This document shows, one piece after another, positions 1 to 7,770 of a stretch of DNA of 43,362 bases (positions within the stretch are counted from its first letter, which is position 1; each line of letters begins with the position of its first letter). The position numbers were made by a program, and so were the translations under genes. The DNA is from Loktanella sp. (GTDB taxonomy: Bacteria > Pseudomonadota > Alphaproteobacteria > Rhodobacterales > Rhodobacteraceae): NCBI GenBank assembly GCA_024686085.1, contig JAIBDT010000019.1, positions 1-43,362 of the forward strand, given 5' to 3'. A model generated the notes under the pieces. The model saw nothing but the letters and a program-made list of their open reading frames with translations. It ran no database searches and was not told the origin of the DNA.

Positions 1-5
1 AGATC

Positions 6-74
6 ATAATCTTCCCTCTCATTTTTAAGACCCTTACCGCTTCGCTGGGTCTTAAAAATGAGAGGGAAGATTAT
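6..74. repeat. Perfect 28-bp inverted repeat with 13-nt loop
   Basis: Bases 6-33 are the exact reverse complement of bases 47-74, with a 13-nt spacer at 34-46. Pairing stops at position 5 against 75. The arms are AT-rich at the outer ends and end in CCC/GGG next to the loop. No T-tract follows the stem directly, so it is not a normal intrinsic terminator. It could be a MITE-like element, two abutting transposon ends, or a very stable RNA hairpin. The window starts only 5 bases upstream, so flanking duplications cannot be judged. The repeat is seen directly; its identity is unknown. Confidence 0.9.
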
Positions 75-86
75 AGTACATTACGC

Positions 87-118
87 TAAAGCGGACCGGC
101 TGGAAGCCGGTGGCTTTA
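87..118. repeat. Compound hairpin, possibly IS200/IS605-like end or structured RNA
   Basis: An inner perfect stem pairs 95-101 (ACCGGCT) with 105-111 (AGCCGGT) around a GGA loop. An outer stem pairs 87-92 (TAAAGC) with 113-118 (GCTTTA), separated by a small asymmetric internal loop. Palindromes of this CCACCGGCTT...AGCCGGT type are common at the subterminal ends of IS200/IS605-family elements, but no transposase is present here. It lies between the 28-bp inverted repeat and the trcR terminator. The fold is seen; the origin is a guess. Confidence 0.5.
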
Positions 119-142
119 ATCCCGTTTGTGGAAAGTAAAACG

Positions 143-179
143 AAAAACGCCGCCCGCAGGAAACTGGGGCGGCGTTTTT
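143..179. terminator. Bidirectional intrinsic terminator of trcR
   Basis: Bases 143-155 (A5 followed by CGCCGCCC) pair perfectly with 167-179 (GGGCGGCG followed by T5). The top continues as CAG/CTG (157-159 with 164-166) closed by a GAAA tetraloop, with one bulged G. There is a T-run on each strand, so it can terminate from either side. It lies 20 bases beyond the trcR stop on the minus strand, which it most likely serves. Confidence 0.85.
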
Positions 180-198
180 GTTTATCGAAACGGTCGAC

Positions 199-954
199 TT
201 ATTTGTCGTCGTCTTTGTCGTCATCTGGCAGGTTAAAGAAGCTATCCGCATCAGACACGTCGAGGTTCTTGTCTTCGTCGTCTTCCTCGTCACGTGGATC
301 AGCAAGGCTGAATGCCTCTAGACCAGCCATCGAGCTTGGCATCTTAGGCTCTGGGGCCATGCCAAGGGACTGTTCGGTGCTGACCAGCTTGCGACGCTCG
401 TCGTCGGACATCACGCCGCCTTCTTTGGCTTTCTTGGCGTTGGCTTTTTGCACGGCTGCGTCCAGTTCAACCTGCTTACAAAGGCCAAGTGCCACTGGAT
501 CAATCGGGTCGATGTTGTTGATGTTCCAGTGTGTGCGTTCGCGGATCGCCTGAATAGTCGGCTTGGTTGTGCCAACAAGTTTGGACACCTGACCGTCGGA
601 CAGTTCTGGGTGGAACTTGACCAACCAGTAGATCGACGCTGGGCGATCCTGACGCTTGGACAATGGTGTGTAGCGGGGACCGCGACGCTTTTCTTCGCCT
701 GCGGATGCAGGGTTGAACAGCAGTTTGAGCTTGTGGTTCGGGTTCTTTTCAGCCGCATCTATTTCGGACTGCAACAACTGTTTGTTGGACACAGGGTCAA
801 AGCCTTTGACGCCCGTTGCCACGTCGCCGTCTGCGATGCCTTGCACTTCGAGCTCGTGCAGCCCGCAGAAATCAGCGATCTGTTTGAACGTAATTGTTGT
901 ATTGTCACACAGCCAAACTGCGGTGGCTTTCGCCATAATGGGTAGATCAGACAT
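199..954 (-). CDS. trcR: DUF1013 family cell-cycle transcriptional regulator (TrcR)
   Basis: 251 aa, matching the DUF1013 family that is annotated as TrcR, a cell-cycle transcriptional regulator of alphaproteobacteria. The first ~180 residues carry the conserved domain with helix-turn-helix-like segments (the region around FKQIADFCGLHELEV, and a later one around SDGQVSKLVGTTKPT). The last ~40 residues form a very acidic Asp/Glu tail. ATG at 954 is chosen because AAGGAG lies 8 bases upstream; an in-frame ATG at 1032 has no such site. It is probably monocistronic: a strong terminator follows the stop and RNase T2 diverges on the other side. Family assignment is firm; target genes cannot be read from this sequence. 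Confidence 0.88.
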   Translation of the reverse strand: MSDLPIMAKATAVWLCDNTTITFKQIADFCGLHELEVQGIADGDVATGVKGFDPVSNKQLLQSEIDAAEKNPNHKLKLLFNPASAGEEKRRGPRYTPLSKRQDRPASIYWLVKFHPELSDGQVSKLVGTTKPTIQAIRERTHWNINNIDPIDPVALGLCKQVELDAAVQKANAKKAKEGGVMSDDERRKLVSTEQSLGMAPEPKMPSSMAGLEAFSLADPRDEEDDEDKNLDVSDADSFFNLPDDDKDDDK

Positions 955-1031
955 ATCTTGTCTCCTTATCAACAGACATAGCTTTCCCGCGCCCTTAAAC
1001 TGGGCAGACCCATTTTTGGGCCGGGTTCGCA

Positions 1032-1059
1032 TTGTCGGGGAACTTGAAGTCTATATAAG
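1032..1059 (+). promoter_or_regulatory. Possible sigma-70 promoter for the RNase T2 gene
   Basis: TTGTCG at 1032-1037 and TATAAG at 1054-1059 are separated by 16 bases. The start codon at 1088 is 28 bases further on. It is the best -35/-10 pair in the trcR/RNase T2 divergent gap, but no transcription start is known. Confidence 0.3.
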
Positions 1060-1087
1060 GGGGGATCACGCGTTAGGAAAGATCAAA

Positions 1088-1717
1088 ATGTTACGCCTTT
1101 TTGCTGCTTTAGCTCTACTTGCCTCGCCTGCATGGTCCGAAGACCAAGCTGGCGAGTTCGATTATTATGTTTTGTCCCTGTCATGGTCGCCCAATTGGTG
1201 CGCCTTGGAGGGTGATAATCGCCAGTCGCCCCAGTGCGATAACGACACCGAAAACGGCTGGGTCATGCACGGTCTTTGGCCGCAATACGAGCGTGGCTAT
1301 CCTGCGGATTGCCGTAGCATTTTCCGCCCGCCGTCGCGTGCGATGACCAGTGAGATGGCCGACATTATGGGCACGTCCGGCCTTGCGTGGCATCAGTGGA
1401 ACAAGCACGGCGTTTGCTCTGGCTTGAATGCGATTGATTATTATGCGTTGTCGCGTGAAGCCTACGGGCGCGTTGTCCGCCCCGAGGTGTTCCGCAAGTT
1501 GTCCAATTCTGTGACCTTGCCTGCCTCGCTGATTGAGGATGCTTTTGTGCGCGATAACCCAGATATGCCCCGCGACGGCCTGACGGTCACGTGCAAGTCC
1601 GGCTATATCCAAGAGGCCCGCATTTGTATGACCCGTGATCTGGAATTCCGCACCTGCGGCGCAGATGTGATCCGTGATTGCACGCTGACTGACGCGCAAT
1701 TTGACCCGATGCGATAG
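1088..1717 (+). CDS. Ribonuclease T2 family protein, exported
   Basis: 209 aa, probably a periplasmic or secreted endoribonuclease that cuts single-stranded RNA through a 2',3'-cyclic intermediate. A signal peptide spans roughly residues 1-17 (hydrophobic core then SPAWS-E). The first catalytic signature is MHGLWPQY with His61. The second reads WHQWNKHGVC with His102, Lys106 and His107. The position that is Glu in fungal and many bacterial T2 enzymes is Gln103 here. Several Cys suggest disulfides. Start at 1088 follows TTAGGAAAG at 7-9 bases. The nucleoside hydrolase follows after 9 bases, so the two could act in sequence in RNA salvage: RNA to nucleotides, and nucleosides to base plus ribose. 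Confidence 0.9.
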   Translation: MLRLFAALALLASPAWSEDQAGEFDYYVLSLSWSPNWCALEGDNRQSPQCDNDTENGWVMHGLWPQYERGYPADCRSIFRPPSRAMTSEMADIMGTSGLAWHQWNKHGVCSGLNAIDYYALSREAYGRVVRPEVFRKLSNSVTLPASLIEDAFVRDNPDMPRDGLTVTCKSGYIQEARICMTRDLEFRTCGADVIRDCTLTDAQFDPMR

Positions 1718-1726
1718 GATAGAGAT

Positions 1727-2638
1727 ATGAAACTGATTATCGACACAGACCCGGGCATTGATGATGCGATGGCGATTGCGCTGGCCCATGCCATGCCAGA
1801 AATTAAACTGGTCGGGCTGACCGCCTGTTTTGGCAATACCTTTGCCGCCCAGTCCAGCCGCAATGCGCGGTATCTGTGTGATCTGCTGGGCTTTGTCGTG
1901 CCTGTCGCCGAGGGTGCTGCCTTGCCTTATGGCGAGACCGAGTACACCCCGTCGGCCAATGTGCACGGCCCTGAGGGCTTGGGTGATCTGGAAACGGTCC
2001 CTCAGATTGGTCAGAACGTGGACGAGACCGCCGCGCAGTTTTTGGTGCGCATGGCCGCACAACATAAGGGCGAGTTGGTCGTTTGTGCCGTTGCCCCGCT
2101 GACCAATATTGCGGATGCTTTGGCGCTTGATCCCGCATTTGCCACCAACATCAAAGAGCTGGTGATCATGGGCGGCGCGTATAAGCATAACGGGAATATC
2201 ACGCCTTATGCCGAGGCGAATATTTTCCATGATGCCAAGGCAGCGGACGTGGTTTTTGCCACGGATATGCCGATTAAGATGATCGGGCTGGATGCTACGA
2301 TGCTGACCCTGCTGACCCCGCATGACTTTCATGAGGTTGCCGCTGCTGCCCCGAAGATCGGTGGCTTTATCGAGCATATCTCGAAGTTCTATCTGGAATT
2401 TTACCGTAGTGTTGGCGTCACCAATGGCTGTCCGATGCATGATGCAACAGCTGTTCTTGCCTGCACCCACCCCGAGAATTTCACCTTTGAAGCCGTCGGT
2501 TTACGGGTGATTTTGGATGGCGATGAGATCGGTCAAACCGTGGCCGACCCAAGCCGCCCCGCCGTTGAGGTTGCGGTCGGCGTGCAAGGCAAATGGGCGG
2601 TTGATTTGTTTAAAGAGCGGGTAATCAGTCTAGGCTGA
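1727..2638 (+). CDS. Inosine-uridine preferring nucleoside hydrolase family
   Basis: 303 aa, typical for the IUNH family, which hydrolyses the N-glycosidic bond of ribonucleosides to free base and ribose. The Ca2+-binding Asp cluster DTDPGIDD lies at residues 6-13. The conserved EANIFHDA segment (Asn165) and the C-terminal MHDATAV motif (His238, Asp239) are present. Base specificity (pyrimidine, purine or mixed) cannot be read from the sequence. GATAGGA lies just upstream of the ATG, 9 bases after the RNase T2 stop, so the two are probably one transcript. Its 3' end overlaps the converging fmt by 14 bases. Confidence 0.92.
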   Translation: MKLIIDTDPGIDDAMAIALAHAMPEIKLVGLTACFGNTFAAQSSRNARYLCDLLGFVVPVAEGAALPYGETEYTPSANVHGPEGLGDLETVPQIGQNVDETAAQFLVRMAAQHKGELVVCAVAPLTNIADALALDPAFATNIKELVIMGGAYKHNGNITPYAEANIFHDAKAADVVFATDMPIKMIGLDATMLTLLTPHDFHEVAAAAPKIGGFIEHISKFYLEFYRSVGVTNGCPMHDATAVLACTHPENFTFEAVGLRVILDGDEIGQTVADPSRPAVEVAVGVQGKWAVDLFKERVISLG

Positions 2639-3524
2639 CGCCCAGATCAAGCCCCTGCAATGTCTGCATCGCGGGCATTGCACGTTTGCCTGCGCGTTGT
2701 GCTGTGGTGATCTCTACCGCGCCCGTCCCGCAGGCAATGGTGAAGCCAAAGAGCACTTGCCCTGCTTTGCCACTGCCATCCGCGAGGCGTGACCCAAGCA
2801 GTTTCACCCGCTCGTCCCCGACCATGCACCATGCCCCTGGAAACGGGGATAGCCCACGGATTTGGCGGTCGACTTCGGTGGCGGGTTTGGTCCAATCGAC
2901 ACGGGCCTCTGCCTTGTCGATTTTTGACGCATAAGTGATGCCAACTTCGGATTGGATTTGCGGCGGCAGTGTTCCATAGTCCGCGATTGCCTGCACGATT
3001 GATGCTGAACCCAATTGGGACAACCGATCGTGCAACTGCCCTGTTGTTTCCTCGGTCCCGATGTTCAGCGTTTCGCGCAGCAAAACGGGGCCGGTGTCGA
3101 GCCCTGCCTCCATCTGCATGATACAGACGCCTGTTTGCGCGTCGCCTGCCATAATGGCGCGATGGATCGGTGCCGCCCCCCGCCAGCGGGGCAGCAGTGA
3201 CGCGTGGATGTTCAGGCAGCCGTGTGTCGGCGCGTCGAGGATCACTTGCGGCAGGATCAATCCGTAGGCCACGACCACGGCGATGTCGGCGTTGAAGGCT
3301 GCGAATTCGGCTTGTTCGGCGCCCCCTTTGAGTGACACGGGGTGGCGAATTGTCAAACCCAGCTCTTCCGCACGTGCCTGCACAGGGCTGGGGCGGTCTT
3401 TCTTGCCGCGCCCTGCGGGGCGAGGTGGTTGTGAATAGACCGCAGCGATGTCGTGGCCCGCGTCGACCAAAGCGTCCAGCACGGGCACTGAAAAGTCCGG
3501 CGTTCCCATGAAAATGATGCGCAT
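2625..3524 (-). CDS. fmt: Methionyl-tRNA formyltransferase
   Basis: 299 aa. It transfers a formyl group from 10-formyl-THF to Met-tRNA(fMet) in the cytoplasm, which is needed for efficient initiation. The N-terminal formyltransferase domain has the catalytic signature [16 protein letters not shown] starting at Asn105, with His107 and Asp143 (AGLDTGP). The C-terminal OB-like tRNA-binding domain follows from about residue 205. ATG at 3524 has AGGAG 8 bases upstream. It is the last gene of the leftward def-def-def-like-fmt operon, 16 bases after the degenerate deformylase, so the formylating and deformylating enzymes are made together. Confidence 0.97.
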   Translation of the reverse strand: MRIIFMGTPDFSVPVLDALVDAGHDIAAVYSQPPRPAGRGKKDRPSPVQARAEELGLTIRHPVSLKGGAEQAEFAAFNADIAVVVAYGLILPQVILDAPTHGCLNIHASLLPRWRGAAPIHRAIMAGDAQTGVCIMQMEAGLDTGPVLLRETLNIGTEETTGQLHDRLSQLGSASIVQAIADYGTLPPQIQSEVGITYASKIDKAEARVDWTKPATEVDRQIRGLSPFPGAWCMVGDERVKLLGSRLADGSGKAGQVLFGFTIACGTGAVEITTAQRAGKRAMPAMQTLQGLDLGVSLD

Positions 3525-3540
3525 TTGATATTCTCCTGCG

Positions 3541-4035
3541 CTAGTTGCGCATTTTTGCGGACTTTTTGATCAGCATCTCGCGTTTGGTCCGGCTGAGGTG
3601 GTCGATATACATTTTGCCAGCCAGATGATCGATCTGATGCTGCACGGAGGTGGCCCAGAGGCCGACAAAGTCGCGACGGTCCCAGACCCCGTCTTCGTTC
3701 ATGAACCGCACGGTGACGGCACGTGGGCGGGTCACGTTGGCGCTGACATGTGGCAGGTTTGGGGAGCCTTCTTCGTGTGTCCGTGGCTCTATCGAACTGT
3801 GCAAAATCGAGGGGTTGGCCATGCGTACGGCTTTTCCGCGCTCGGTGCTGGCATCAACCACGGCGAGGGCAAGGCCAATCCCCAGTTGTGGGGCGGCGAG
3901 ACCAACACCGGGCATAGTGTCCATCGCGTTGATCATCTCGTCCCATATCGCGCGAATGTCGTCGGTGATTTCGGTGACGGGTATCGCAGGGGTCCGCAAG
4001 GCTTTGTGCGGATACATAACGAATGGACGGGTCAT
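3541..4035 (-). CDS. Degenerate peptide deformylase homologue, probably inactive
   Basis: 164 aa with the full deformylase fold length. Motif 1 (GVGLAAPQ, residues 43-50) is intact. The motif 2 region reads EEGSPNLPH instead of EGCLS, so the metal-ligand Cys is replaced (Ser91). Motif 3 reads HQIDH (133-137) instead of HEIDH, so the catalytic Glu is Gln134. Loss of both the metal Cys and the general acid/base argues strongly against normal deformylase activity. A role in binding peptides, ribosomes or its partners is only inference. The start at 4035 overlaps the preceding stop as ATGA and has GGAGG 6 bases upstream, so translation is probably coupled and the gene is not a decaying remnant. 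Confidence 0.9.
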   Translation of the reverse strand: MTRPFVMYPHKALRTPAIPVTEITDDIRAIWDEMINAMDTMPGVGLAAPQLGIGLALAVVDASTERGKAVRMANPSILHSSIEPRTHEEGSPNLPHVSANVTRPRAVTVRFMNEDGVWDRRDFVGLWATSVQHQIDHLAGKMYIDHLSRTKREMLIKKSAKMRN

Positions 4036-4484
4036 GTGACCTCCGGATAATCGATGCAAAGCACACCGTCTAAGTGGTCGCGTTCGTGCTGCACGCAGGC
4101 GGCGGCGAAACCTTCAAAAGATCCCACCTGCACGTCCCCGTCCAAATCTTGCCAGCGCAGGTCAACGCGTGCAGGCCGCGCGATGCGGCTGGTTTGATCA
4201 GGGATCGACAGGCACCCTTCGTCGTTGACGGCCGTCTCGTCCGAGGTTGAGACGATTTCGGGGTTGATAAAGACCATTGGCGTGGGGTCGCCAGTTTTCC
4301 ACGTGGTGTCCATGACGAAGATGCGTTGCGTCAGCCCGACTTGAGGGGCGGCAAGACCGCGACCGGGGGCTGCATACATCACGGCCAGCATTTCGGCGGC
4401 GATATCTTCGAGTGCTGCGTCGAATACCGTCACAGGGGCGCAGGTTTCGCGCAGCACGGGGTCAGGCAGCAGGCGCAGCTCCAT
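4032..4484 (-). CDS. Peptide deformylase, second copy
   Basis: 150 aa, slightly short because the C-terminal helix is truncated compared with the upstream copy. All three signatures are present: GRGLAAPQ (41-48), EGCLSIPD with metal ligand Cys91, and HERDH (133-137) with catalytic Glu134. It should remove the formyl group from nascent N-terminal fMet or act on a narrower substrate set. Its ATG overlaps the upstream def stop by one base (TGATG), and its own stop overlaps the next gene by four. Arg42 replaces the usual small or aliphatic residue in motif 1. Active-site residues are seen; substrate range is unknown. Confidence 0.92.
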   Translation of the reverse strand: MELRLLPDPVLRETCAPVTVFDAALEDIAAEMLAVMYAAPGRGLAAPQVGLTQRIFVMDTTWKTGDPTPMVFINPEIVSTSDETAVNDEGCLSIPDQTSRIARPARVDLRWQDLDGDVQVGSFEGFAAACVQHERDHLDGVLCIDYPEVT

Positions 4485-5005
4485 CAGCTCCGCGCCATTT
4501 CGCGCTTTAGCTTTTGCATTTTGCGGGTGATCATCTGACGCTTTAGCGGCTTAAGGTAGTCGATGAAAAGCTTGCCGTCCAAATGGTCGATCTCGTGCTG
4601 CACGCAGGTGGACCAAAGCCCATCGAATGTTTCTTGTACCTCTTTGCCATCCAGACCTGTCCAGCTGACTTTGACCGCGGCGGGGCGTTCGACTTCGGCG
4701 TATTGATCGGGGATCGACAGGCAACCCTCGTCATAGACGGACCGATCCTCGGAGGACCAAATGACGGAGGGGTTGATCAAGACCATCGGGTTCGCTGATG
4801 CGCCCTCTTCTTTCTCGCAATCCATGACCAACATCCGGCTCATCACCGAGACCTGCGGCGCGGCAAGACCGATGCCAGGTGCGTCATACATGGTTTCCAA
4901 CATGTCGTCGGCCAAGCGGCGCACGTCATCGGTGATCTCAGCGACGGGCGCTGTGATCTTCTTGAGGCGGGGATCGGGATGGATCAAGATCGAACGAATA
5001 CTCAT
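4484..5005 (-). CDS. def: Peptide deformylase, canonical copy
   Basis: 173 aa. This metalloenzyme removes the N-formyl group from nascent proteins. Motif 1 is GIGLAAPQ (44-51), motif 2 EGCLS with metal ligand Cys95, and motif 3 HEIDH (137-141) with catalytic Glu138. The basic C-terminal tail (RKMQKLKREMARS) resembles the ribosome-binding helix of bacterial Def. It is the first gene of the def-def-def-like-fmt operon. ATG at 5005 is chosen because the protein then begins with the family-typical MSIRSILIHPDPRL; the upstream extension to 5065 has no family resemblance. The Shine-Dalgarno sequence is weak. Confidence 0.96.
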   Translation of the reverse strand: MSIRSILIHPDPRLKKITAPVAEITDDVRRLADDMLETMYDAPGIGLAAPQVSVMSRMLVMDCEKEEGASANPMVLINPSVIWSSEDRSVYDEGCLSIPDQYAEVERPAAVKVSWTGLDGKEVQETFDGLWSTCVQHEIDHLDGKLFIDYLKPLKRQMITRKMQKLKREMARS

Positions 5006-5082
5006 AAACCACGATCTAGCCCTTGCATCCGTTTCGTGCAAGTCGCACCCTGCCTGCAATTTCAAACGCCGGAGAAAACCTG

Positions 5083-6252
5083 ATGAATTTCGACAATACC
5101 CCAGACCGCCGTGGCACCCATTCTGTAAAGTGGGACAGCATGGAAAGCATCTATGGCGTCAGCGCCGATGATGGCATCGCGATGTGGGTTGCCGATATGG
5201 AATTCCAGCCGCCTGCTTGCGTGCAAGACGCGGTCAAAGCGATGCATGATCATGGCGTCTATGGCTATTACGGCGAAGAAGGTGAATACCGCGCCGCGAT
5301 CAAGTGGTGGATGGCCGAGCGCCATGGCTGGCACATTGATCCGTCATGGATTTTCACGACCCATGGTTTGGTCAATGGCACCGCTATGTGCGTTGATGCC
5401 TATACCAACGTCGGTGACGGCGTTGTCCTGTTCACCCCCGTCTATCATGCCTTTGCGCGAGTGATTACAGCTGCGGACCGCGAAGTCGTGTCGTGTGAAT
5501 TGGTGAACAACAAGGGTCATTACGAGTTTGATTTTGACGCATACGATGCCCAGATGACGGGTAACGAACGCATGTTGATCCTCTGTTCCCCGCATAATCC
5601 GGGGGGCCGCGTTTGGTCCAAGACCGAATTGCAGGCGGTTGCAGCATTCGCCAAGCGTCACGAGTTGATCTTGGTCTCGGACGAAATTCACCATGATCTG
5701 ACCATGCCAGGCCAGACGCATATTCCGATGGCCCATATCGACGGCATTACCGACCGTTTGGTTACGATGACGGCCACCACAAAGACGTTTAATATCGCGG
5801 GCAGTCATGCGGGCAACGTCATTATCGAAGACCCTGACCTGCGCGCCCGGTTTGCAGGTCGCATGGCCGCTTTGGGTATTTCGCCAAACAGCTTTGGCCT
5901 GTTCATGGCCACGGCGGCCTATTCGCCAGAAGGCGCTGCATGGGTGGATGAATTGCGCGCCTATCTGAATGAGAATCGCAAGATTTTTGATGCGGGCGTC
6001 AATGCCATCCCCGGTGTGCAGTCGATGCCGTTGCAATCCACGTATCTGGCTTGGGTCGATTTTTCAGGCACAGGCATGTCTGTTGAAGAAATCCAGAAAC
6101 GTGTGCAGCAAGGTGCAAAAATCGCGCCGAACCATGGCGCATCATTCGGTCAGGGTGGCGATCAGTTTTTGCGGTTTAATCTGGGCACAACACGCGCGCA
6201 GATCAAGGAAGCGGTGGACCGTTTGCAGGCCGCCTTTGCAGACCTGCAGTAA
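5083..6252 (+). CDS. patB: PatB/MalY-type PLP-dependent C-S lyase (cystathionine beta-lyase-like)
   Basis: 389 aa, fold-type I PLP enzyme of the MalY/PatB class, which cleaves C-S bonds of cystathionine and related thioether amino acids to pyruvate, ammonia and a thiol. The PLP lysine is Lys234 in TATTKTFNIAGS. Cofactor contacts are Asn172 (SPHNPGG) and Asp200 (SDEIHHDL). The N-terminal segment with VKWD and MWVADMEF is typical of the subfamily. ATG at 5083 has GGAG 8 bases upstream. It diverges from the def operon 77 bases away. A general aminotransferase role cannot be excluded from sequence. Confidence 0.9.
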   Translation: MNFDNTPDRRGTHSVKWDSMESIYGVSADDGIAMWVADMEFQPPACVQDAVKAMHDHGVYGYYGEEGEYRAAIKWWMAERHGWHIDPSWIFTTHGLVNGTAMCVDAYTNVGDGVVLFTPVYHAFARVITAADREVVSCELVNNKGHYEFDFDAYDAQMTGNERMLILCSPHNPGGRVWSKTELQAVAAFAKRHELILVSDEIHHDLTMPGQTHIPMAHIDGITDRLVTMTATTKTFNIAGSHAGNVIIEDPDLRARFAGRMAALGISPNSFGLFMATAAYSPEGAAWVDELRAYLNENRKIFDAGVNAIPGVQSMPLQSTYLAWVDFSGTGMSVEEIQKRVQQGAKIAPNHGASFGQGGDQFLRFNLGTTRAQIKEAVDRLQAAFADLQ

Positions 6253-6255
6253 CGT

Positions 6256-6603
6256 CTAGCCAGTGATCAGCCCTGCGGGCACAAACCCGGGGCGTTCATA
6301 ATCAACAGGGGCTGCGTCTGTGACAGGATGCAGCCACTTAAAGTCAAAGACCCGTTCGTCCCTTTCCACAGCGGACCCGACGATCAAGCACTGATAGAGA
6401 TGCCGCGCCCCGTCGTAAATTTCGACCCTGCCGCGTAGTTTCTCGGCGACGTCCGCATCCAGCGCAAAGCCACCTTCCCAGAACCGTCTGATTCCATAGA
6501 CATGATCGCCGTCGTGCACGCATAGTCTGTCCTTGCGGCGCAGCGATGCTTTGCGGGCTTGATCTAGTCCTTGACGGACTGCGTCGGGTAGAAAATCATT
6601 CAT
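6256..6603 (-). CDS. Conserved-looking protein of unknown function
   Basis: 115 aa, not recognised. It is soluble and charged, without signal peptide or membrane segment. It begins with a basic amphipathic stretch (QARKASLRRKDRL) and then a compact domain rich in aromatic residues (RRFWEGGF, VFDFKWLHPV). ATG at 6603 is preceded by AGGGGAAG at a suitable distance; an in-frame ATG at 6624 is less well supported. It converges with the PatB-like gene, leaving 3 bases between stops, and diverges from the glutathione-dependent enzyme at 6796. No function is assigned. Confidence 0.75.
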   Translation of the reverse strand: MNDFLPDAVRQGLDQARKASLRRKDRLCVHDGDHVYGIRRFWEGGFALDADVAEKLRGRVEIYDGARHLYQCLIVGSAVERDERVFDFKWLHPVTDAAPVDYERPGFVPAGLITG

Positions 6604-6795
6604 TGTGTCTTCCCCTATTGCCATAAAGATGACCACGTAAATGTGAAGATCAAGTGACAAAATCCGCCGCAGCGCAGCACGTCGCATAAGGGTGTCGCTG
6701 TGCATTTGCGCACCTAACCCTTGCGCGGGGCGGGGTTTTCTAGGGCCGCTGAACCCCCTAGGTCTAACGCAGCAAGGCATTTTAGGAGAATGACA

Positions 6796-7770
6796 ATGGG
6801 TCAACTAGTCGACGGCGAATGGCACGATGTTTGGTATGACACCAAGAAATCGGGCGGAAAATTTGTGCGCAGCAATGCAGCGTTTCGCAACTGGATCACG
6901 GCAGATGGATCGGCAGGCCCCTCGGGTGACGCTGGTTTCCCCGCAGAATCGGGTCGATACCATTTATATGTCTCATACGCCTGCCCTTGGGCGCACCGCG
7001 CGCTGGTGTTTCGTGCCCTGAAAGGCCTGACGGATCACATCACCGTTTCTGCCGTGCATCCCGAGATGTTATCGGAAGGCTGGACCTTTGAGACCGACGA
7101 GCATGGTGCCACGGGTGACACTTTGTATGATCTGCCGTTTGCGCGGGACATCTATCTGCGCACCCAGCCTGATATGACGGGCCGCGTCACGGTGCCTATT
7201 TTGTGGGACAAAAAGGCCGAGACGATCGTGTCCAACGAGTCGTCCGAGATCATCCGGATGTTCAACAGCGCGTTCGACGACATCACGGGCAATACCGATG
7301 ACTTTTGGCCAGCAGAGATGCGTGATGACATCGAGGCGGTCAACGACCGCATTTACGACACGGTCAACAACGGTGTTTACAAGGCAGGCTTTGCCACGAC
7401 CCAAGATGCCTATGACAGCGCGGTTATCCCGTTGTTTGATAGTCTGGATTGGTTAGAAGACCGGTTGGCGAACAGTCGCTATCTGATGGGTGATCAGATC
7501 ACTGAAGCCGATTGGCGTCTGTGGACGACCTTGATCCGCTTTGATCCTGTGTATCACCTGCACTTTAAGTGTAACCGCAAGCGCATCGTGGACTATCCGA
7601 ACCTGTGGGCGTTTACCCGCGAGTTATATCAGTGGACTGGCGTGGCCGAGACTGTCAATTTTAATCATATCGTGCGCCATTACCATTACAGCCACGACAC
7701 GATTAACCCGCATCGGATTATACCAGTAAATCCGCAGTTGGATTACCTTGCGCCGCATAAGCGCGGCTAG
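6796..7770 (+). CDS. Xi-class glutathione transferase (glutathionyl-hydroquinone reductase-like)
   Basis: 324 aa, the usual length for the YqjG/ECM4 family, which reduces glutathionyl-hydroquinones. The N-terminal thioredoxin-like domain carries the catalytic Cys63 in the signature YACPWAHR. The conserved motifs PILWDK and NESSEIIRMFN follow, and an all-helical C-terminal domain includes the EADWRLW segment. Of two nearby ATGs, 6796 is chosen because AGGAG lies 7 bases upstream; the ATG at 6790 is too close to it. Its 3' end overlaps the converging receiver-domain gene by 53 bases, a large overlap for this window. Confidence 0.92.
   Translation: MGQLVDGEWHDVWYDTKKSGGKFVRSNAAFRNWITADGSAGPSGDAGFPAESGRYHLYVSYACPWAHRALVFRALKGLTDHITVSAVHPEMLSEGWTFETDEHGATGDTLYDLPFARDIYLRTQPDMTGRVTVPILWDKKAETIVSNESSEIIRMFNSAFDDITGNTDDFWPAEMRDDIEAVNDRIYDTVNNGVYKAGFATTQDAYDSAVIPLFDSLDWLEDRLANSRYLMGDQITEADWRLWTTLIRFDPVYHLHFKCNRKRIVDYPNLWAFTRELYQWTGVAETVNFNHIVRHYHYSHDTINPHRIIPVNPQLDYLAPHKRG

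Noticed and set aside
58-138. 26-codon frame from ATG at 58 through the two hairpins
   Set aside because: It lies entirely inside inverted-repeat sequence, with no ribosome site, so it is probably a by-product of the repeats.
1181-2470. Long antisense open frame (429 codons) over RNase T2 and nucleoside hydrolase
   Set aside because: It lies opposite two well-recognised genes, has no family similarity, and its composition (Arg, Gly, His-rich) is typical of a shadow frame.
5344-6036. Antisense frame of 230 codons opposite the PatB-like gene
   Set aside because: No ribosome site or recognisable motifs; the plus-strand gene has a clear active site.
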